64,000 nt of DNA from CAG-791 sp002392385 (GCA_946616295.1 CAMOIU010000004.1:1-64000); one strand, 5' to 3'. Numbered from the stretch's first letter, positions 39,845 through 49,836 are shown. Notes: generated by a model from the letters alone, not told the origin. Program-made: numbers and translations.

Positions 39845-42229
39845 TTAGAAATCGGTCTCGATCCGGATCCGGACGGCCGGCCGCACACTGTCATCATTGT
39901 CGTTGGCGTAGATGCCCTGGTAGTGGACCTCTCCGTCCACATAGACACGGGCCACATTGGAATCGGAATCCCCCGGTGTTCTCAGCCACCAGATGCAGTT
40001 GCCCTTCTCGTCGCCGTCCCTGGCCGTATAGGCGCCGCGGGCGACGGCGTAGCCGGTGGGTCTGCATTCTCTGGCCGAATTGGAGGAGAAATATTTCTCC
40101 GCCTCCATGGTGCTGAGGAGGAAGACCTGATCCTGTACAGGATCCCCGGACATGGTGGGATAGACCGGATTGCTGTCCACCGATACGTCGTCCTCGGCGA
40201 TCAGGGACCTCTCCTGGTCGTTAAAAGCCTTGTTCACGAACTTCTCATTCAGCCACTCCCGCATGTAGGAGTAGGCCCAGGTCACGTCCCCGTCTTCTCT
40301 GCTGTAGGGCACACAGTCCAGGGCATATTTGCTGAGCAGGAGCGCCTCGACGCCCTGGTCGCTGACGGTCTTGTCCAGGACGACCCACTCGATCTCCTCC
40401 TTGCCGTCGTCTTTGTTATTGTCCTGCTCGTAGTGGCCGAACTTAACGGTGTTGCCGGTCCCCGCGCTGACCAGGTCTCCGTAGATGTCCCCGTAGATGC
40501 CGTTCAGGCATTCCACGATCCGGTCCTCCGCGTCCTCATAGCTTCCGGCCGCCTTGAAAGCCTCGATGGCCTCCTGGTATTCCCCGGCCTCCGCATAGAG
40601 GCTCCCGCGCTGATAGTGGCATTTGTTGATCTGGTCCGCGGCGTCCTTGTAATCACCGGCCGTCCTGAGATCCTCGATGGCCTCCTGGTATTCCCCGGCC
40701 TCCGCATGCAGGATCCCGCGCTGGTAATAGCAGTCCTTGATCCGGTCGGCGACGTCCTTATAGTCCCCTATCTCTTCGAAGGCCTCGATGGCCTCTTCGT
40801 AGCTGCCCGCGTCCGCCAGGGCCAGGGCCTCCTGGTACTGCTTCTCGGGCTGTGAACGGCGGAGCGTTACCACCGCCACGCCAACGACAAGGACCAGTAT
40901 TGCCGCGATGATCACCGGGAGGAATTTCTTTATGGGAAGACCCGCGGCATTCCTCCCCTGCTCTGCCTGCACTGCCTGCCGGCCGGCCTGTTCGCTCAGC
41001 CTGGCCTGCACGTTCCGCCTGTTCTGCCTGTCTCCGTACCCGGTCCTGTCCGGCCCGCTTTCGTACCCGGTCCTGTCCCGGCCGTCTATGTATCCGGCCG
41101 TCTCTTCCGCCCTGCCCCGTCCGAAGACAGATGCCACCGACATGGTCTCGTCGCCGGGGTTCTCCTCAAGGATCTCCTCGTTCTCTACATCCTTCTGCCC
41201 ATAGAAGGTCTGTTCTTCCCGGGCCGGCCTGCCCGTCTCCATATACCTGGACAGGAGGCTCACAGTCTCGTCCCCGGCGGACGTTGCCTCCCCGTCGTAG
41301 ACCGGACCGCCCACGGGCGCGTCCTGGAGACTCTCCAGGGCTGCCAGCATCTCCTCGGCAGACCTGTAGCGGTCATTCCGGTCGTAGGCAACGGCGCGCA
41401 GGACGATCTCCTGCAGGGCAGGACTCCCGCCTGCCGGCGCCGGGATCTTCTCTCCCCGGACACGGCGCAGCATGGCCCGGGACTCCTCCTGCAGGGACGG
41501 GATCTGCTCCCCCGCGGACAGGAAGGGCATCCGCCGGTCATTGAGCAGGTAGTAGAGGACCATGCCCAGAGAATAGAGATCCGCATCCTTGCCATAGGGC
41601 TCGTGATGGTAGACCTCGGGCGCCATATAGTTGGTGGTCCCGGCCACCGTGGCCTTCTCGGTACCCTCCATCCTTCTGGCGATGCCGAAATCTCCCAGCT
41701 TATAGTCCCCGAAGTGGGACCGGAAGATGTTCTGGGGCTTGATGTCCCGATGGATGATGTCCATGCCGTGGCAGATGCTAAGAGCCCTGCACAGGTCCCT
41801 CCCCAGACGGATCACTTCCTTCTCGGACAGATTCCCCTGCCGCAGCACGTCCCTGAGGGGCTGCAGCAGTTCCATGCGGATATACATGCGGAAGCCTGTC
41901 CCGTTCTCCATATCCTCGGTGGTGAAATCCTCACAGCTGACGATATTGGAGTGACCCTTCAGCTGCATCATCACCCCGTATTCACGGAGCAGGTCTGCCT
42001 TGCAGCTGTCGCACATCCTGCGGATGCTGGCAAGAGGATAGCCCTCGCTCTCCAGATCCTCCACCATCCCCTCCTTGGGGAAGGAAATGACCTTGAGAGC
42101 CGCGCGCTCCGTCTCGGTGCCCACTGTCCTCTCTATCTCATACACCATGCCGAAGCTGCCGCTGCCCAGTCTGCGGCCCAGCTTCCAGCCCACCCAGGGG
42201 ATCCTGATCGTTTCTGACGTCGTACCCAT
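39845..42229 (-). CDS. Ser/Thr protein kinase with TPR-like and DUF6273 extracellular region
   Basis: About 794-aa transmembrane Hanks-type kinase. The kinase domain (about 10-290) has GSGSFGMVYE (P-loop), the lysine in ALKVISF, catalytic IIHRDIKPQNIF (about 158-169) and DFGIARR (about 180). A linker is followed by one helix (LPVIIAAILVLVVGVAVV, about 437-454). Outside the cell are three TPR-like repeats of the AEAGEYQEAIEDLRTAGDYK kind (about 465-570) and a DUF6273 domain with VEWVVLDK-type and DDSVRPAVRI ends. It has no PASTA repeats. The start at 42229 has AGAGGA upstream; a TTG at 42256 is possible. The ligand is unknown; wall or surface state is likely. Confidence 0.9.
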   Translation of the reverse strand: MGTTSETIRIPWVGWKLGRRLGSGSFGMVYEIERTVGTETERAALKVISFPKEGMVEDLESEGYPLASIRRMCDSCKADLLREYGVMMQLKGHSNIVSCEDFTTEDMENGTGFRMYIRMELLQPLRDVLRQGNLSEKEVIRLGRDLCRALSICHGMDIIHRDIKPQNIFRSHFGDYKLGDFGIARRMEGTEKATVAGTTNYMAPEVYHHEPYGKDADLYSLGMVLYYLLNDRRMPFLSAGEQIPSLQEESRAMLRRVRGEKIPAPAGGSPALQEIVLRAVAYDRNDRYRSAEEMLAALESLQDAPVGGPVYDGEATSAGDETVSLLSRYMETGRPAREEQTFYGQKDVENEEILEENPGDETMSVASVFGRGRAEETAGYIDGRDRTGYESGPDRTGYGDRQNRRNVQARLSEQAGRQAVQAEQGRNAAGLPIKKFLPVIIAAILVLVVGVAVVTLRRSQPEKQYQEALALADAGSYEEAIEAFEEIGDYKDVADRIKDCYYQRGILHAEAGEYQEAIEDLRTAGDYKDAADQINKCHYQRGSLYAEAGEYQEAIEAFKAAGSYEDAEDRIVECLNGIYGDIYGDLVSAGTGNTVKFGHYEQDNNKDDGKEEIEWVVLDKTVSDQGVEALLLSKYALDCVPYSREDGDVTWAYSYMREWLNEKFVNKAFNDQERSLIAEDDVSVDSNPVYPTMSGDPVQDQVFLLSTMEAEKYFSSNSARECRPTGYAVARGAYTARDGDEKGNCIWWLRTPGDSDSNVARVYVDGEVHYQGIYANDNDDSVRPAVRIRIETDF

Positions 42230-42400
42230 GCCTGTTCTCATTCCTCTGCAGAACAAACTGCCTGAAAACTCCCTAAAACCTTACTGCCGGAATGACTCCG
42301 TACATTTAATCATAACATAGAAAACTGAATTCTCCATGGGAGATTTTCGCATCCGGTGCCCGAATTGTTCCTCCCGGCCTCCCGGAAGGCCCCGCACAGA

Positions 42401-42445
42401 CAAAAGGGATGATCCCCAGGCCTTAGCGGCCCGGCGGGTCATCCC
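42401..42445 (-). terminator. Intrinsic terminator after the SGNH gene
   Basis: On the minus strand GGGATGA and TCATCCC close a long GC-rich hairpin (42406-42445), followed by TTTTG (42401-42405). It lies just after the SGNH-protein stop at 42453, so it ends the MBOAT-SGNH transcript before the kinase operon. Confidence 0.75.
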
Positions 42446-42452
42446 GGTGAGG

Positions 42453-43613
42453 TCATTCTCCCTCTTCTCCCTCTTCTCCTTCTGCATCCTTCTGCTTCAA
42501 TTCCTTCCGGACATCGCCGAAATTCTTGCCCTCCATGTCGATGACCAGCTGGTCATAAGCGGACACCTCCGCCTCCCAGTCCTCGTAGCCCGGCTCTCCC
42601 CGGTGATCCGGCAGGGCCGGTCCCGTGCCGTCGGCCGTACACTGGTCCAGGACCCGGTCCGCCAGACAGACCGTGGCCTTGGAGGCCCCGTAGACATTCA
42701 GGTGGTCCCCGCGGTCGCTGGTGTCACGGCTCCAGTCAATGCCCATGTCCTCAACATACCGGTTGAGGTCCACATAGGGCACCCCCTCCTCCCGGGCAAA
42801 TGCCTCCATGACATTGACCCTGCGCAGGCTGTAGTCCTTGGGGGACGGCATGCTGTAGATGACCAGGGTGATGTCCCTGTCGGCACAGAACTCGTGCATC
42901 CGGCGGAAATAATACCGGTTGAGATCCGGCACCCGGTCCTCATGGACGTCGCCGATCTCCCGGTCCGTCAGATAGTTGGGATCCCCCTCATAAGGACGGC
43001 TCTTGCCGTTCACCACATAGCCCCGGTGGTAGATCATGACCCCGGGCCCCTCGATCATGCGCTTCCAGTGGCTGTGGTACTTTAGAAGGTCAAAAGTGTG
43101 ATAGAGCGGCTGGGACAGGACCATCTGCCGGTCATCCCGCGGATTATAACGTATCAGGGTCAGAGATTCCAGAAGGGCATATTTCGGATGCTGTCTGCTG
43201 CAGGCCTCCACCAGAGCATAGTAGGCCTCCGACATGTGAATGCCGTCGGCGCCGATGTTGAAAGAGGTATAGCCCCTCTCCTTCCACAGCTCCATGGGCG
43301 TGAAGCCGGTCACGCTGAGACTGTCCCCCAGATTCAGGAGGTCGATCGTGTCCTCCTTCTGCTCCCGCATCTGCGTCGACCGCGCGTTGCGGTTCTGCAG
43401 GAGCTTCTCGTCAAACCACCTGGTCGGCTGCATCAGGGCGGAGCCCAGGATCAGCAGGCCCAGGAAGATCCCCGCGAAAAGCCCCATCTGCAGACGGTCG
43501 GAGACTGTCAGTCTCCCCTCCTGTTCCCCTTCTGTCTTAACTGCCTTGTCCATGCTTGTCGTTTTTCCTTGTTTTATCGCTTTATTATCGCGTTTTCCCT
43601 TATCATCGGCCAT
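42453..43613 (-). CDS. SGNH-hydrolase-like partner of MBOAT
   Basis: 386-aa membrane-anchored protein with one helix (LQMGLFAGIFLGLLILGSA, about residues 42-60) and an SGNH fold outside. Block I is LLNLGDSLSVTGF (about 92-104, catalytic Ser) and block V is DRGDHLNVYGAS (about 299-310, Asp and His). This type (AlgX/AlgJ/DltD-like) completes acetyl transfer to a polysaccharide after an MBOAT protein. Its start lies one base upstream of the MBOAT gene stop, consistent with co-translation. The C-terminal end is highly acidic with Lys/Glu runs. Acceptor unknown; capsule or teichoic acid are possible. Confidence 0.82.
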   Translation of the reverse strand: MADDKGKRDNKAIKQGKTTSMDKAVKTEGEQEGRLTVSDRLQMGLFAGIFLGLLILGSALMQPTRWFDEKLLQNRNARSTQMREQKEDTIDLLNLGDSLSVTGFTPMELWKERGYTSFNIGADGIHMSEAYYALVEACSRQHPKYALLESLTLIRYNPRDDRQMVLSQPLYHTFDLLKYHSHWKRMIEGPGVMIYHRGYVVNGKSRPYEGDPNYLTDREIGDVHEDRVPDLNRYYFRRMHEFCADRDITLVIYSMPSPKDYSLRRVNVMEAFAREEGVPYVDLNRYVEDMGIDWSRDTSDRGDHLNVYGASKATVCLADRVLDQCTADGTGPALPDHRGEPGYEDWEAEVSAYDQLVIDMEGKNFGDVRKELKQKDAEGEEGEEGE

Positions 43614-43614
43614 C

Positions 43615-45231
43615 TCAGAAGCCCGCGTAGATCAGGTCCACCGCCTGGTAGCCCGTCCCGTAGGCGCCGAACACCAGGATCGCGAAGATGATGACATAGT
43701 AAACAGCCCACCGGACCGGCACGGCCGCTCCCAGGGTCCTGCCCCGCAGGTCGACGCCCCGCTCCTTCAAAAAGCCCAGGCACCACACGATCACGCAGCC
43801 GGCCACGATCACCACCCGCTCGCCGACACTGATCATGCCCGGGAAGTGCAGCCAGAGATCACTGAGCCGGAAGTCCACGAAGAGACTGCGGAACATGTGC
43901 AGACCGGCGCGCAGACTGCCGGCGTTGAAGAAAAGCTCGCCGGTGAAGATGATGAGCCAGGTCTTCAGGATGCGGAGGACCTTGAGCCAGGGCGCGTTCT
44001 CCGGGATCCCCAGCAGGGTGTTCCTTTTCTCCTTGAGGGGCTCGAGCACGACCCCCGCCAGCAGGATCACAAAATAATAGAGTCCATAAAAGAGATACTG
44101 CCAGCCGGCTCCGTGCCAGACGCCCGTCGCGATCCAGACCGGGAGCAGGGACGCCGCCGACACCGCCACGTTGGAGATGTACTTCCCGTACTTGCCGCAG
44201 CGCTTCCGCAGATACCTGTTCATCCCCTTCACAGGCCCTGACGTCGTGACCGGATAGAAGACATAATTCTTGAACCAGGTCCCCAGGCTCATATGCCACC
44301 TGCGCCAGAACTCCGCCGCGCTCTGGGCCGAGAAGGGCTGCCGGAAGTTCTCGGGCAGGATCACCCCGAAGAGCCGCCCGCTGCCGATCACGATATCGAT
44401 ACTGCCGGAGAACTCACAGTAGAGCTGCACCGTGTAGGCCACCGCCATCAGGGCGACCAGACTGCCGTGATACTTCTCATAATCGGCGAACATGGGATTG
44501 ACCAGGTAGCTGAGCCTGTCCGAGATGACCATCTTCTTGAAGAGCCCGATCAGGATCCGCAGAAAGCCCTCATTGAGATTGCTTCTTGTGAGCGGCGCCC
44601 CCGCCCAGAGCCTGTCCGCCGTATCCTGATACCGGGCGATCGGCCCCTCCATGATCTGGGGGAAAAAGCTCAGAAACAGCAGCATTTTGCCCGGATTCCG
44701 CTCCGCCGGTATCCTCTCCCAGTAGACATCCGCCAGATAGCCCACCGCCTCCAGGGTATAGAAGGAGATCCCCATGGGAAACAGGACCCGCGCCATGGGC
44801 AGACTTAAGGACACCCTCCGCAGGATGCGGTTCAGATTCCCCGCCGTGAAATTGTAATACTGCACATAAAAGAGAATGCCCAGGAGCACAGCCAGCCCCG
44901 CCAGCAGCACCCGCAGACACCTGTCATGACAGACCTTCTTACAGTCCGCGCGAGCAGCGCGCCTCTCCTCCGCCGGCAGTTCCTTCTGCCCCTTAAGCTC
45001 CTGCAGCTTCACATCCCGCTCTTCCTGCAGCCGGCCTATCCACCGCCCGATCCCATAGGTGAAGAGCCCCGTCCCGATCAGGACCAGGACCAGCCACCCG
45101 CTCAGCGTGAAGTACATGAACCAGCTCGCCCCGAGCAGAATAAAAGGCCGACATCTCCGCGGTGCCAGCCCATACACCAGAACGACCAGAGGCAGGAACA
45201 ACAATAAGTACAAGTTCGTATAGATCGCCAA
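43615..45231 (-). CDS. MBOAT O-acyltransferase (AlgI/DltB-like)
   Basis: 538-aa polytopic membrane-bound O-acyltransferase. Diagnostic blocks are FPMGISFYTLEAVGYLADVY (about residues 150-169), AAEFWRRWHMSLGTWFKNY (about 309-327) and ATGVWHGAGWQYLFYGLYY (about 371-389), with the catalytic His in the last. It loads an acyl group, usually acetyl, through the membrane for transfer by its SGNH partner encoded immediately downstream. No DltA/DltC genes are present, so D-alanylation is unlikely and O-acetylation is the better inference. Length matches AlgI-type proteins. Confidence 0.93.
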   Translation of the reverse strand: MAIYTNLYLLLFLPLVVLVYGLAPRRCRPFILLGASWFMYFTLSGWLVLVLIGTGLFTYGIGRWIGRLQEERDVKLQELKGQKELPAEERRAARADCKKVCHDRCLRVLLAGLAVLLGILFYVQYYNFTAGNLNRILRRVSLSLPMARVLFPMGISFYTLEAVGYLADVYWERIPAERNPGKMLLFLSFFPQIMEGPIARYQDTADRLWAGAPLTRSNLNEGFLRILIGLFKKMVISDRLSYLVNPMFADYEKYHGSLVALMAVAYTVQLYCEFSGSIDIVIGSGRLFGVILPENFRQPFSAQSAAEFWRRWHMSLGTWFKNYVFYPVTTSGPVKGMNRYLRKRCGKYGKYISNVAVSAASLLPVWIATGVWHGAGWQYLFYGLYYFVILLAGVVLEPLKEKRNTLLGIPENAPWLKVLRILKTWLIIFTGELFFNAGSLRAGLHMFRSLFVDFRLSDLWLHFPGMISVGERVVIVAGCVIVWCLGFLKERGVDLRGRTLGAAVPVRWAVYYVIIFAILVFGAYGTGYQAVDLIYAGF

Positions 45232-45311
45232 TCTTCCGACACCTTCCCCGTGAATTTATAGATACATAGTATGCCGATATCTACTATACACCGTTTTTGA
45301 TGGTTACACAC

Positions 45312-46256
45312 CTACTTCCCCAAATCCTCCTTCAATATATACACCGGCCTGTCCTTGGTCTCGGTATAGTTCTTGGCCAGGTACTGGCCCAGGATGCCGA
45401 CACTGAGGAGCTGGACGCCGGACAGGAGAAGGAGGAGGGAACACAGGGTGGGGAAGCCCGCCACGGGGTCGCCCCAGATCAGGGTCTTGATGACCACGAC
45501 CAGCATCATGAGGATGGCCAGGGCGAACAGGAAGATGCCCAGCACGGACGAGACGATGAGGGGCTTGTCCGAGAAGGACATGATGCCGGAGAAGGCGTAT
45601 CTGAGGAGCTTCCAGAAGTTCCACTTGGACTCGCCTTCGGTACGTTCTTCCACCTTGTAGGGCATGAGATAGGTCTCGAAGCCCACCCAGGCGAAGATGC
45701 CCTTGGAGAATCGGCATTTCTCCGGCAGGGAGAGGATGGCGTCCACCACGCAGCGCCGCAGCAGGCGGAAATCACTGGCCGCCTGGGCGATGGGCACGTC
45801 CGAAAGGGAGTCGATCACCTTGTAGAAGCAGCTTTTGACCCAGGCCATGAAGGCGCCTTCTTTGCGCTCTTCCTGGTAGCAGGCCACGGCGTCGTACTCC
45901 GCGTGTTCCTCCAGAAAGTCCAGCATCTGCAGGACGTATTCCGGTCTCTGCTGCAGGTCGGCGTCGATGATGGCCGTGTAGTCGCCCTGGGAGGCCCGGA
46001 GCCCCGCCAGCAGGGCGGCCTCCTTGCCGAAATTCCGGGAGAAGCTCAGAACCCGGATGTGGTGAGGGGATGTCTCGTAGATCTCCTTGAGTCCCTTCCA
46101 TGTACCGTCACGGCTGCCGTCGTTGATGAAGATCAGTTCTGTGTCCGCCAGAAGGGTGCTGTCCCGGTATCCGCCCAGGACCCTGACCGTCTCTTCATAG
46201 AAACGTTTTACATTCCCTTCCTCGTTGTAGCAGGGCACCACCAGTGACAATTTCAT
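45312..46256 (-). CDS. GT2 polyprenyl-phosphate glycosyltransferase (CsbB/GtrB-like)
   Basis: 314-aa GT2 enzyme with a GT-A domain, KLSLVVPCYNEEGNV, FINDGSRDGTW (about residues 48-58) and the D-A-D-L-Q-Q metal site (about 98-103). Two C-terminal helices follow (about 230-290), then QYLAKNYTETKDRPVYIL. It makes an undecaprenyl-phosphate sugar. With GtrA and YfhO encoded directly upstream it matches the three-component system known from lipoteichoic acid glycosylation in Bacillus (CsbB, GtcA, YfhO). The sugar is not deducible. Confidence 0.93.
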   Translation of the reverse strand: MKLSLVVPCYNEEGNVKRFYEETVRVLGGYRDSTLLADTELIFINDGSRDGTWKGLKEIYETSPHHIRVLSFSRNFGKEAALLAGLRASQGDYTAIIDADLQQRPEYVLQMLDFLEEHAEYDAVACYQEERKEGAFMAWVKSCFYKVIDSLSDVPIAQAASDFRLLRRCVVDAILSLPEKCRFSKGIFAWVGFETYLMPYKVEERTEGESKWNFWKLLRYAFSGIMSFSDKPLIVSSVLGIFLFALAILMMLVVVIKTLIWGDPVAGFPTLCSLLLLLSGVQLLSVGILGQYLAKNYTETKDRPVYILKEDLGK

Positions 46257-46288
46257 TGTGCTCTCTCCTTGCCTTCTCCCCGGGTCCC

Positions 46289-46738
46289 TTATTTCTTGCG
46301 GAACACCAGGAATTTGCTGATGAAATAGTTGCCTACGATCACCAGGAACTGGGTCGATATCTTGGCGACCATCTCGTGCTGGTGCAGGATATTGTAGACC
46401 AGATAGAAGCCGCCGATCTCAATGCCCATGGTCACCAGCCTGCCGCCGACGAATTTGCCCGCCTCCAGGACCATCTCGCCCAGGCTGTCGCAGTGGGTGC
46501 GGAAGACGACGATCTTATTGGCCGCATAGGCAAAAGCGATGGCGCAGATGATGGAGATGACGTTGGCGGTATTGGCCTCCAGGTGCACGATCTCGCAGAG
46601 AAAAGCGAAGACCGCCATATTGACGAGTGTCGTGCAGACCCCGATGAAGAGGTAGCGGATGACCTCGGACCCTGTGATCAGATCGATCAGCCCCTGCAGA
46701 TCTTTTACTTCCTTCAGTTTATTGATCAGTTCTTTCAT
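46289..46738 (-). CDS. GtrA-family flippase
   Basis: 149-aa protein with four hydrophobic helices, the GtrA/GtcA family. Recognisable parts are IRYLFIGVCTTLVNMAVFAF (about residues 28-47) and AFAYAANKIVVFR (about 70-82). These proteins are thought to flip undecaprenyl-phosphate sugars to the outer face. The gene overlaps the YfhO-family gene end by 20 bases and precedes the GT2 gene by 32 bases, so the three form one operon. Start ATG at 46738 is the only reasonable choice. Confidence 0.92.
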   Translation of the reverse strand: MKELINKLKEVKDLQGLIDLITGSEVIRYLFIGVCTTLVNMAVFAFLCEIVHLEANTANVISIICAIAFAYAANKIVVFRTHCDSLGEMVLEAGKFVGGRLVTMGIEIGGFYLVYNILHQHEMVAKISTQFLVIVGNYFISKFLVFRKK

Positions 46739-49682
46739 GAACGTTTTCTTCCTCTTCCGGTTTTTCCTCTCTGGGTTCCTTCTCTCTGGCGGCGGCCGCT
46801 CTCTGCCGCGCCTCGCGGCGGGCTTTCATCCTTCTGGCCTTCTCTCTGCGCATGATCTGCATCCGCAGGATCTCGAAGGCGACGAGCAGGAGGATGCCGA
46901 TGACGGACACGACGATGCCCTGTCCCAGTCTCGGAATGCTGTAGCGCAGTTCGATCTCATTGTGGCCCGCGTCCAGCGGCACTGTCATCAGACAGTAGGC
47001 AAAACGCTCTGTAGGCACCTTGCGGCCGTTGACGGTCACGGTCCATCCCTCGCTTCTGGGGATGGTCACGAAGAGCCTCTGGCCCTCCTCCGCCTCGGCG
47101 GTGCAGGTGATATGGCCGTTCTCCACCACCAGGTCAGCGGCTTTTCTCTCCTTGATCTTCCTGGTCACCGCGGCCAGTTCGTCCAGATCCAGAGCGTAGA
47201 ACTGCTCCTCCTCCAGGACCAGGGGCTCCTCGGTCTCCAGCTTGACGAAGGTGTCCACGTTCTGTGAATAGGGCACATAGAAGACGGTGGGCGACAGCCA
47301 CCGGGCATAGCCCTGGGTCATGGATTCATTGACGGTGAGCCTGCCGTTCAGGAATTCCTTCCACACCAGATTGCCGTAGATCGACACATTGCCCTCCGGC
47401 AGGGACACCTTCCAGAAGGCCGTTCTGTCGCCGACCGCCTGTCTGGCCGCGTCCACCGGACGGAAGATCATGGTCCGCTGTCCGGACAGGGTGCTGTAGA
47501 GATCGTTCTGATAGGTGAAAGGATCGTGGTACTTCTGCTGGGGCAGCTCGCCGCCGTCGTAGACATAAGCCAGCGGCAGGGCGTAGGGGTTCTCGTAGAC
47601 CGTTTTGCCATTGTAGGTGCCCAGTCCGGGGACCCTGGTGAGTCCCTTGATGGGATAGTCCGACAGAATATATTTGATGCCCAGCAGGGCGTCCGCCGAC
47701 ACGATGGAGGTGTTCACCACGTTGATGCAGCTGCCCTCCTCCGCGTATCCCAGACGGTCCAGGAACCAGAGCACGTCATTCTCCGGCATGGAGGTATAGG
47801 AGGCGGCCGACGGATAATTGTAGGCCAGCGAATCGTTGAAACAGGCCGTCATGCCGTTTTTGTCATAGTAGCGGCCGCGGGTCTGCGAGATCCGGTAGAA
47901 ACCGGTATCCCTGGACCGGATCTCCGCGATCTGGGCCTGCTGCTGCGCGGAGTAGATCCGGTACTCCTCGGCGGAATCCGAGGAGAAGCGGTTCATCAGG
48001 AGGTAGGTGTTCAGCACCAGCTCGAAGACCGTGATCACCACCAGCAGAGCCCCGCAGAGCAGGCGGACTCTCCGGTGTCCTCTGCCTCTGAGTCCCGCCG
48101 GCGTCACGCAGAGTCCCGCCGTGATCATGAGCAGGCAGGCACTGAGGGCGATCTGCCAGGAGCTCCCGGAGGGCTCCAGCGCCCACATGGCCACCATCAG
48201 GATCGTGGCCGCCACAGCCATGAGAAAAGCCGCGATGATCGGCCGCAGGTAGAGGCGCATGCCGCCTATGGTCAGGGCCGGCATGGCAGGCATCCTGACA
48301 TGGACAGGCAGTCCACCGGCGCGGGCGCGCCCATGGCCGGTATCAGGCCTGTTCTCTCCGCCTTCCTGCCGGTCAGGCTGGGCCTGCGGGTCCAGGGCAG
48401 TGGTCCAGGGCCTGGAGGCCAGATAGGCCGCTGCCAGGAAGAGCACGGCCATGCTGCCCATGTATCCGTGCCTGTACCAGTAGCTGTTGACGCCCTGGAA
48501 GAGGGAGAAGACAAAATACAGAGGCTGCCAGTAGAAGGTCAGCAGAGTCGTCAGCAGCAGGGCGCCGCCGAGGATCCTCTTGCCGACCGAATAATGTCTG
48601 CAGATGAAGAATGCCAGACAGGCCACCAGGGCCAGGCTCCCGCAGAAGAGGGCCGCGCCGCTATTGGTGCTCACCGAGCCGATGCTGTAATCCCGGAAGA
48701 CCGTCAGCAGGTTGCCCCGCATCCGGTTGAGCATGTACTCCTCCGGATAGAAGGCGTCTCCCTTGCCGCGGCGCAGGGCTGCCACCGTGGGCAGGAAGAG
48801 GGCCGCGCTGATCATCACGCCGATGCCCATGGACAGGCAGAAACGGATAAAGGCAGACAGGAAACGCACCACCGGCTGCAGCATGGTGGCCGCGCCCTCC
48901 GCGCGGTCGCCGGCGGCCCACAGATCTGCCGCCTTGTCCCGCAGCTTGCGGAAGGTCCTGCCCGTAGCCTCCGCGACTTCCATGCGGCGGAGGAGATATT
49001 CGAAGACGAACCACATACCGGCGCACAGACAGTTCATGCCGCCCGTGTACCAGTTGAAGAGAATGGAAAGCGCCGTCGCCACAGAGAGCAGCAGGATCCT
49101 GCCCTCCCGCACCAGCTCATATACCCCCAGCAGCATCAGGGGCAGCATATAGACGCCGTCCAGCCACATCACATTGCTGCACTGGGACAGGTTGTACTGC
49201 ATCAGGGCGTATCCCGCCGCCAGCAGCACGCTCTGCCACTCCGGGATCCTGTCCCGGAACCGCCGCTGCAGATACCAGGAGAAGGTCCCCGCCGCCGTCG
49301 ACAGCTTGAGGGAGACCAGGAGGTTCAGCAGCGAGTTCACCTGCGTCTTGGAGAAAAACAGTGCCAGCAGGTTGAAGGGCGACGCCAGGTAGTAGCTGAA
49401 GAGACCGATGGCATTGAGCCCCAGCCCCGAGGTGAAGGTATACCCGATCGTATTCTTCCCCTGCAGCACGTCCTTGTAATAGGAAAAGAAATCCAGATAC
49501 TGGATCCTCGCGTCCGCCGTCGCCAGCGACCGCGTCCCATAGGGAGCGAAGCGGAAGATCATGAGCAGCAGCTGCAGGATACAGAAGGTCAGAAAAAAGG
49601 AGATCAGCACCAGCTGGACTCTGTGTCCGCCGCTGATCTTCCCTCTCCTCGCTCTCTTTCTGGTATTACCGGAACCGGCCAT
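46719..49682 (-). CDS. YfhO-family membrane glycosyltransferase
   Basis: 987-aa membrane protein with more than ten helices and a large extracytoplasmic C-terminal part. Family features include the first-loop acidic segment SLATADARIQYLDFFSYYKD (about residues 53-72), the region FYWQPLYFVFSLFQGVNSYW, and a C-terminal beta-rich domain before the last helix. YfhO proteins are GT-C-like enzymes that use a lipid-phosphate sugar to glycosylate lipoteichoic acid or another surface polymer. The highly basic C-terminus (RREKARRMKARREARQR) is cytosolic. Start at 49682. Confidence 0.92.
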   Translation of the reverse strand: MAGSGNTRKRARRGKISGGHRVQLVLISFFLTFCILQLLLMIFRFAPYGTRSLATADARIQYLDFFSYYKDVLQGKNTIGYTFTSGLGLNAIGLFSYYLASPFNLLALFFSKTQVNSLLNLLVSLKLSTAAGTFSWYLQRRFRDRIPEWQSVLLAAGYALMQYNLSQCSNVMWLDGVYMLPLMLLGVYELVREGRILLLSVATALSILFNWYTGGMNCLCAGMWFVFEYLLRRMEVAEATGRTFRKLRDKAADLWAAGDRAEGAATMLQPVVRFLSAFIRFCLSMGIGVMISAALFLPTVAALRRGKGDAFYPEEYMLNRMRGNLLTVFRDYSIGSVSTNSGAALFCGSLALVACLAFFICRHYSVGKRILGGALLLTTLLTFYWQPLYFVFSLFQGVNSYWYRHGYMGSMAVLFLAAAYLASRPWTTALDPQAQPDRQEGGENRPDTGHGRARAGGLPVHVRMPAMPALTIGGMRLYLRPIIAAFLMAVAATILMVAMWALEPSGSSWQIALSACLLMITAGLCVTPAGLRGRGHRRVRLLCGALLVVITVFELVLNTYLLMNRFSSDSAEEYRIYSAQQQAQIAEIRSRDTGFYRISQTRGRYYDKNGMTACFNDSLAYNYPSAASYTSMPENDVLWFLDRLGYAEEGSCINVVNTSIVSADALLGIKYILSDYPIKGLTRVPGLGTYNGKTVYENPYALPLAYVYDGGELPQQKYHDPFTYQNDLYSTLSGQRTMIFRPVDAARQAVGDRTAFWKVSLPEGNVSIYGNLVWKEFLNGRLTVNESMTQGYARWLSPTVFYVPYSQNVDTFVKLETEEPLVLEEEQFYALDLDELAAVTRKIKERKAADLVVENGHITCTAEAEEGQRLFVTIPRSEGWTVTVNGRKVPTERFAYCLMTVPLDAGHNEIELRYSIPRLGQGIVVSVIGILLLVAFEILRMQIMRREKARRMKARREARQRAAAAREKEPREEKPEEEENVHERTDQ

Positions 49683-49836
49683 AAATACGCTTCCTCTCCG
49701 TTCTCACTGATAGTCACTCGTACATCTTAACACCAAACACGGTTCTTTAAAAGAGCGGAAACCGACCCTCAGGGGAACAGCTCCTTCGCGGAGGCCGCGG
49801 CTTTGGGGCAGCCGTCCCTTCCCGGGACTCATTCCT

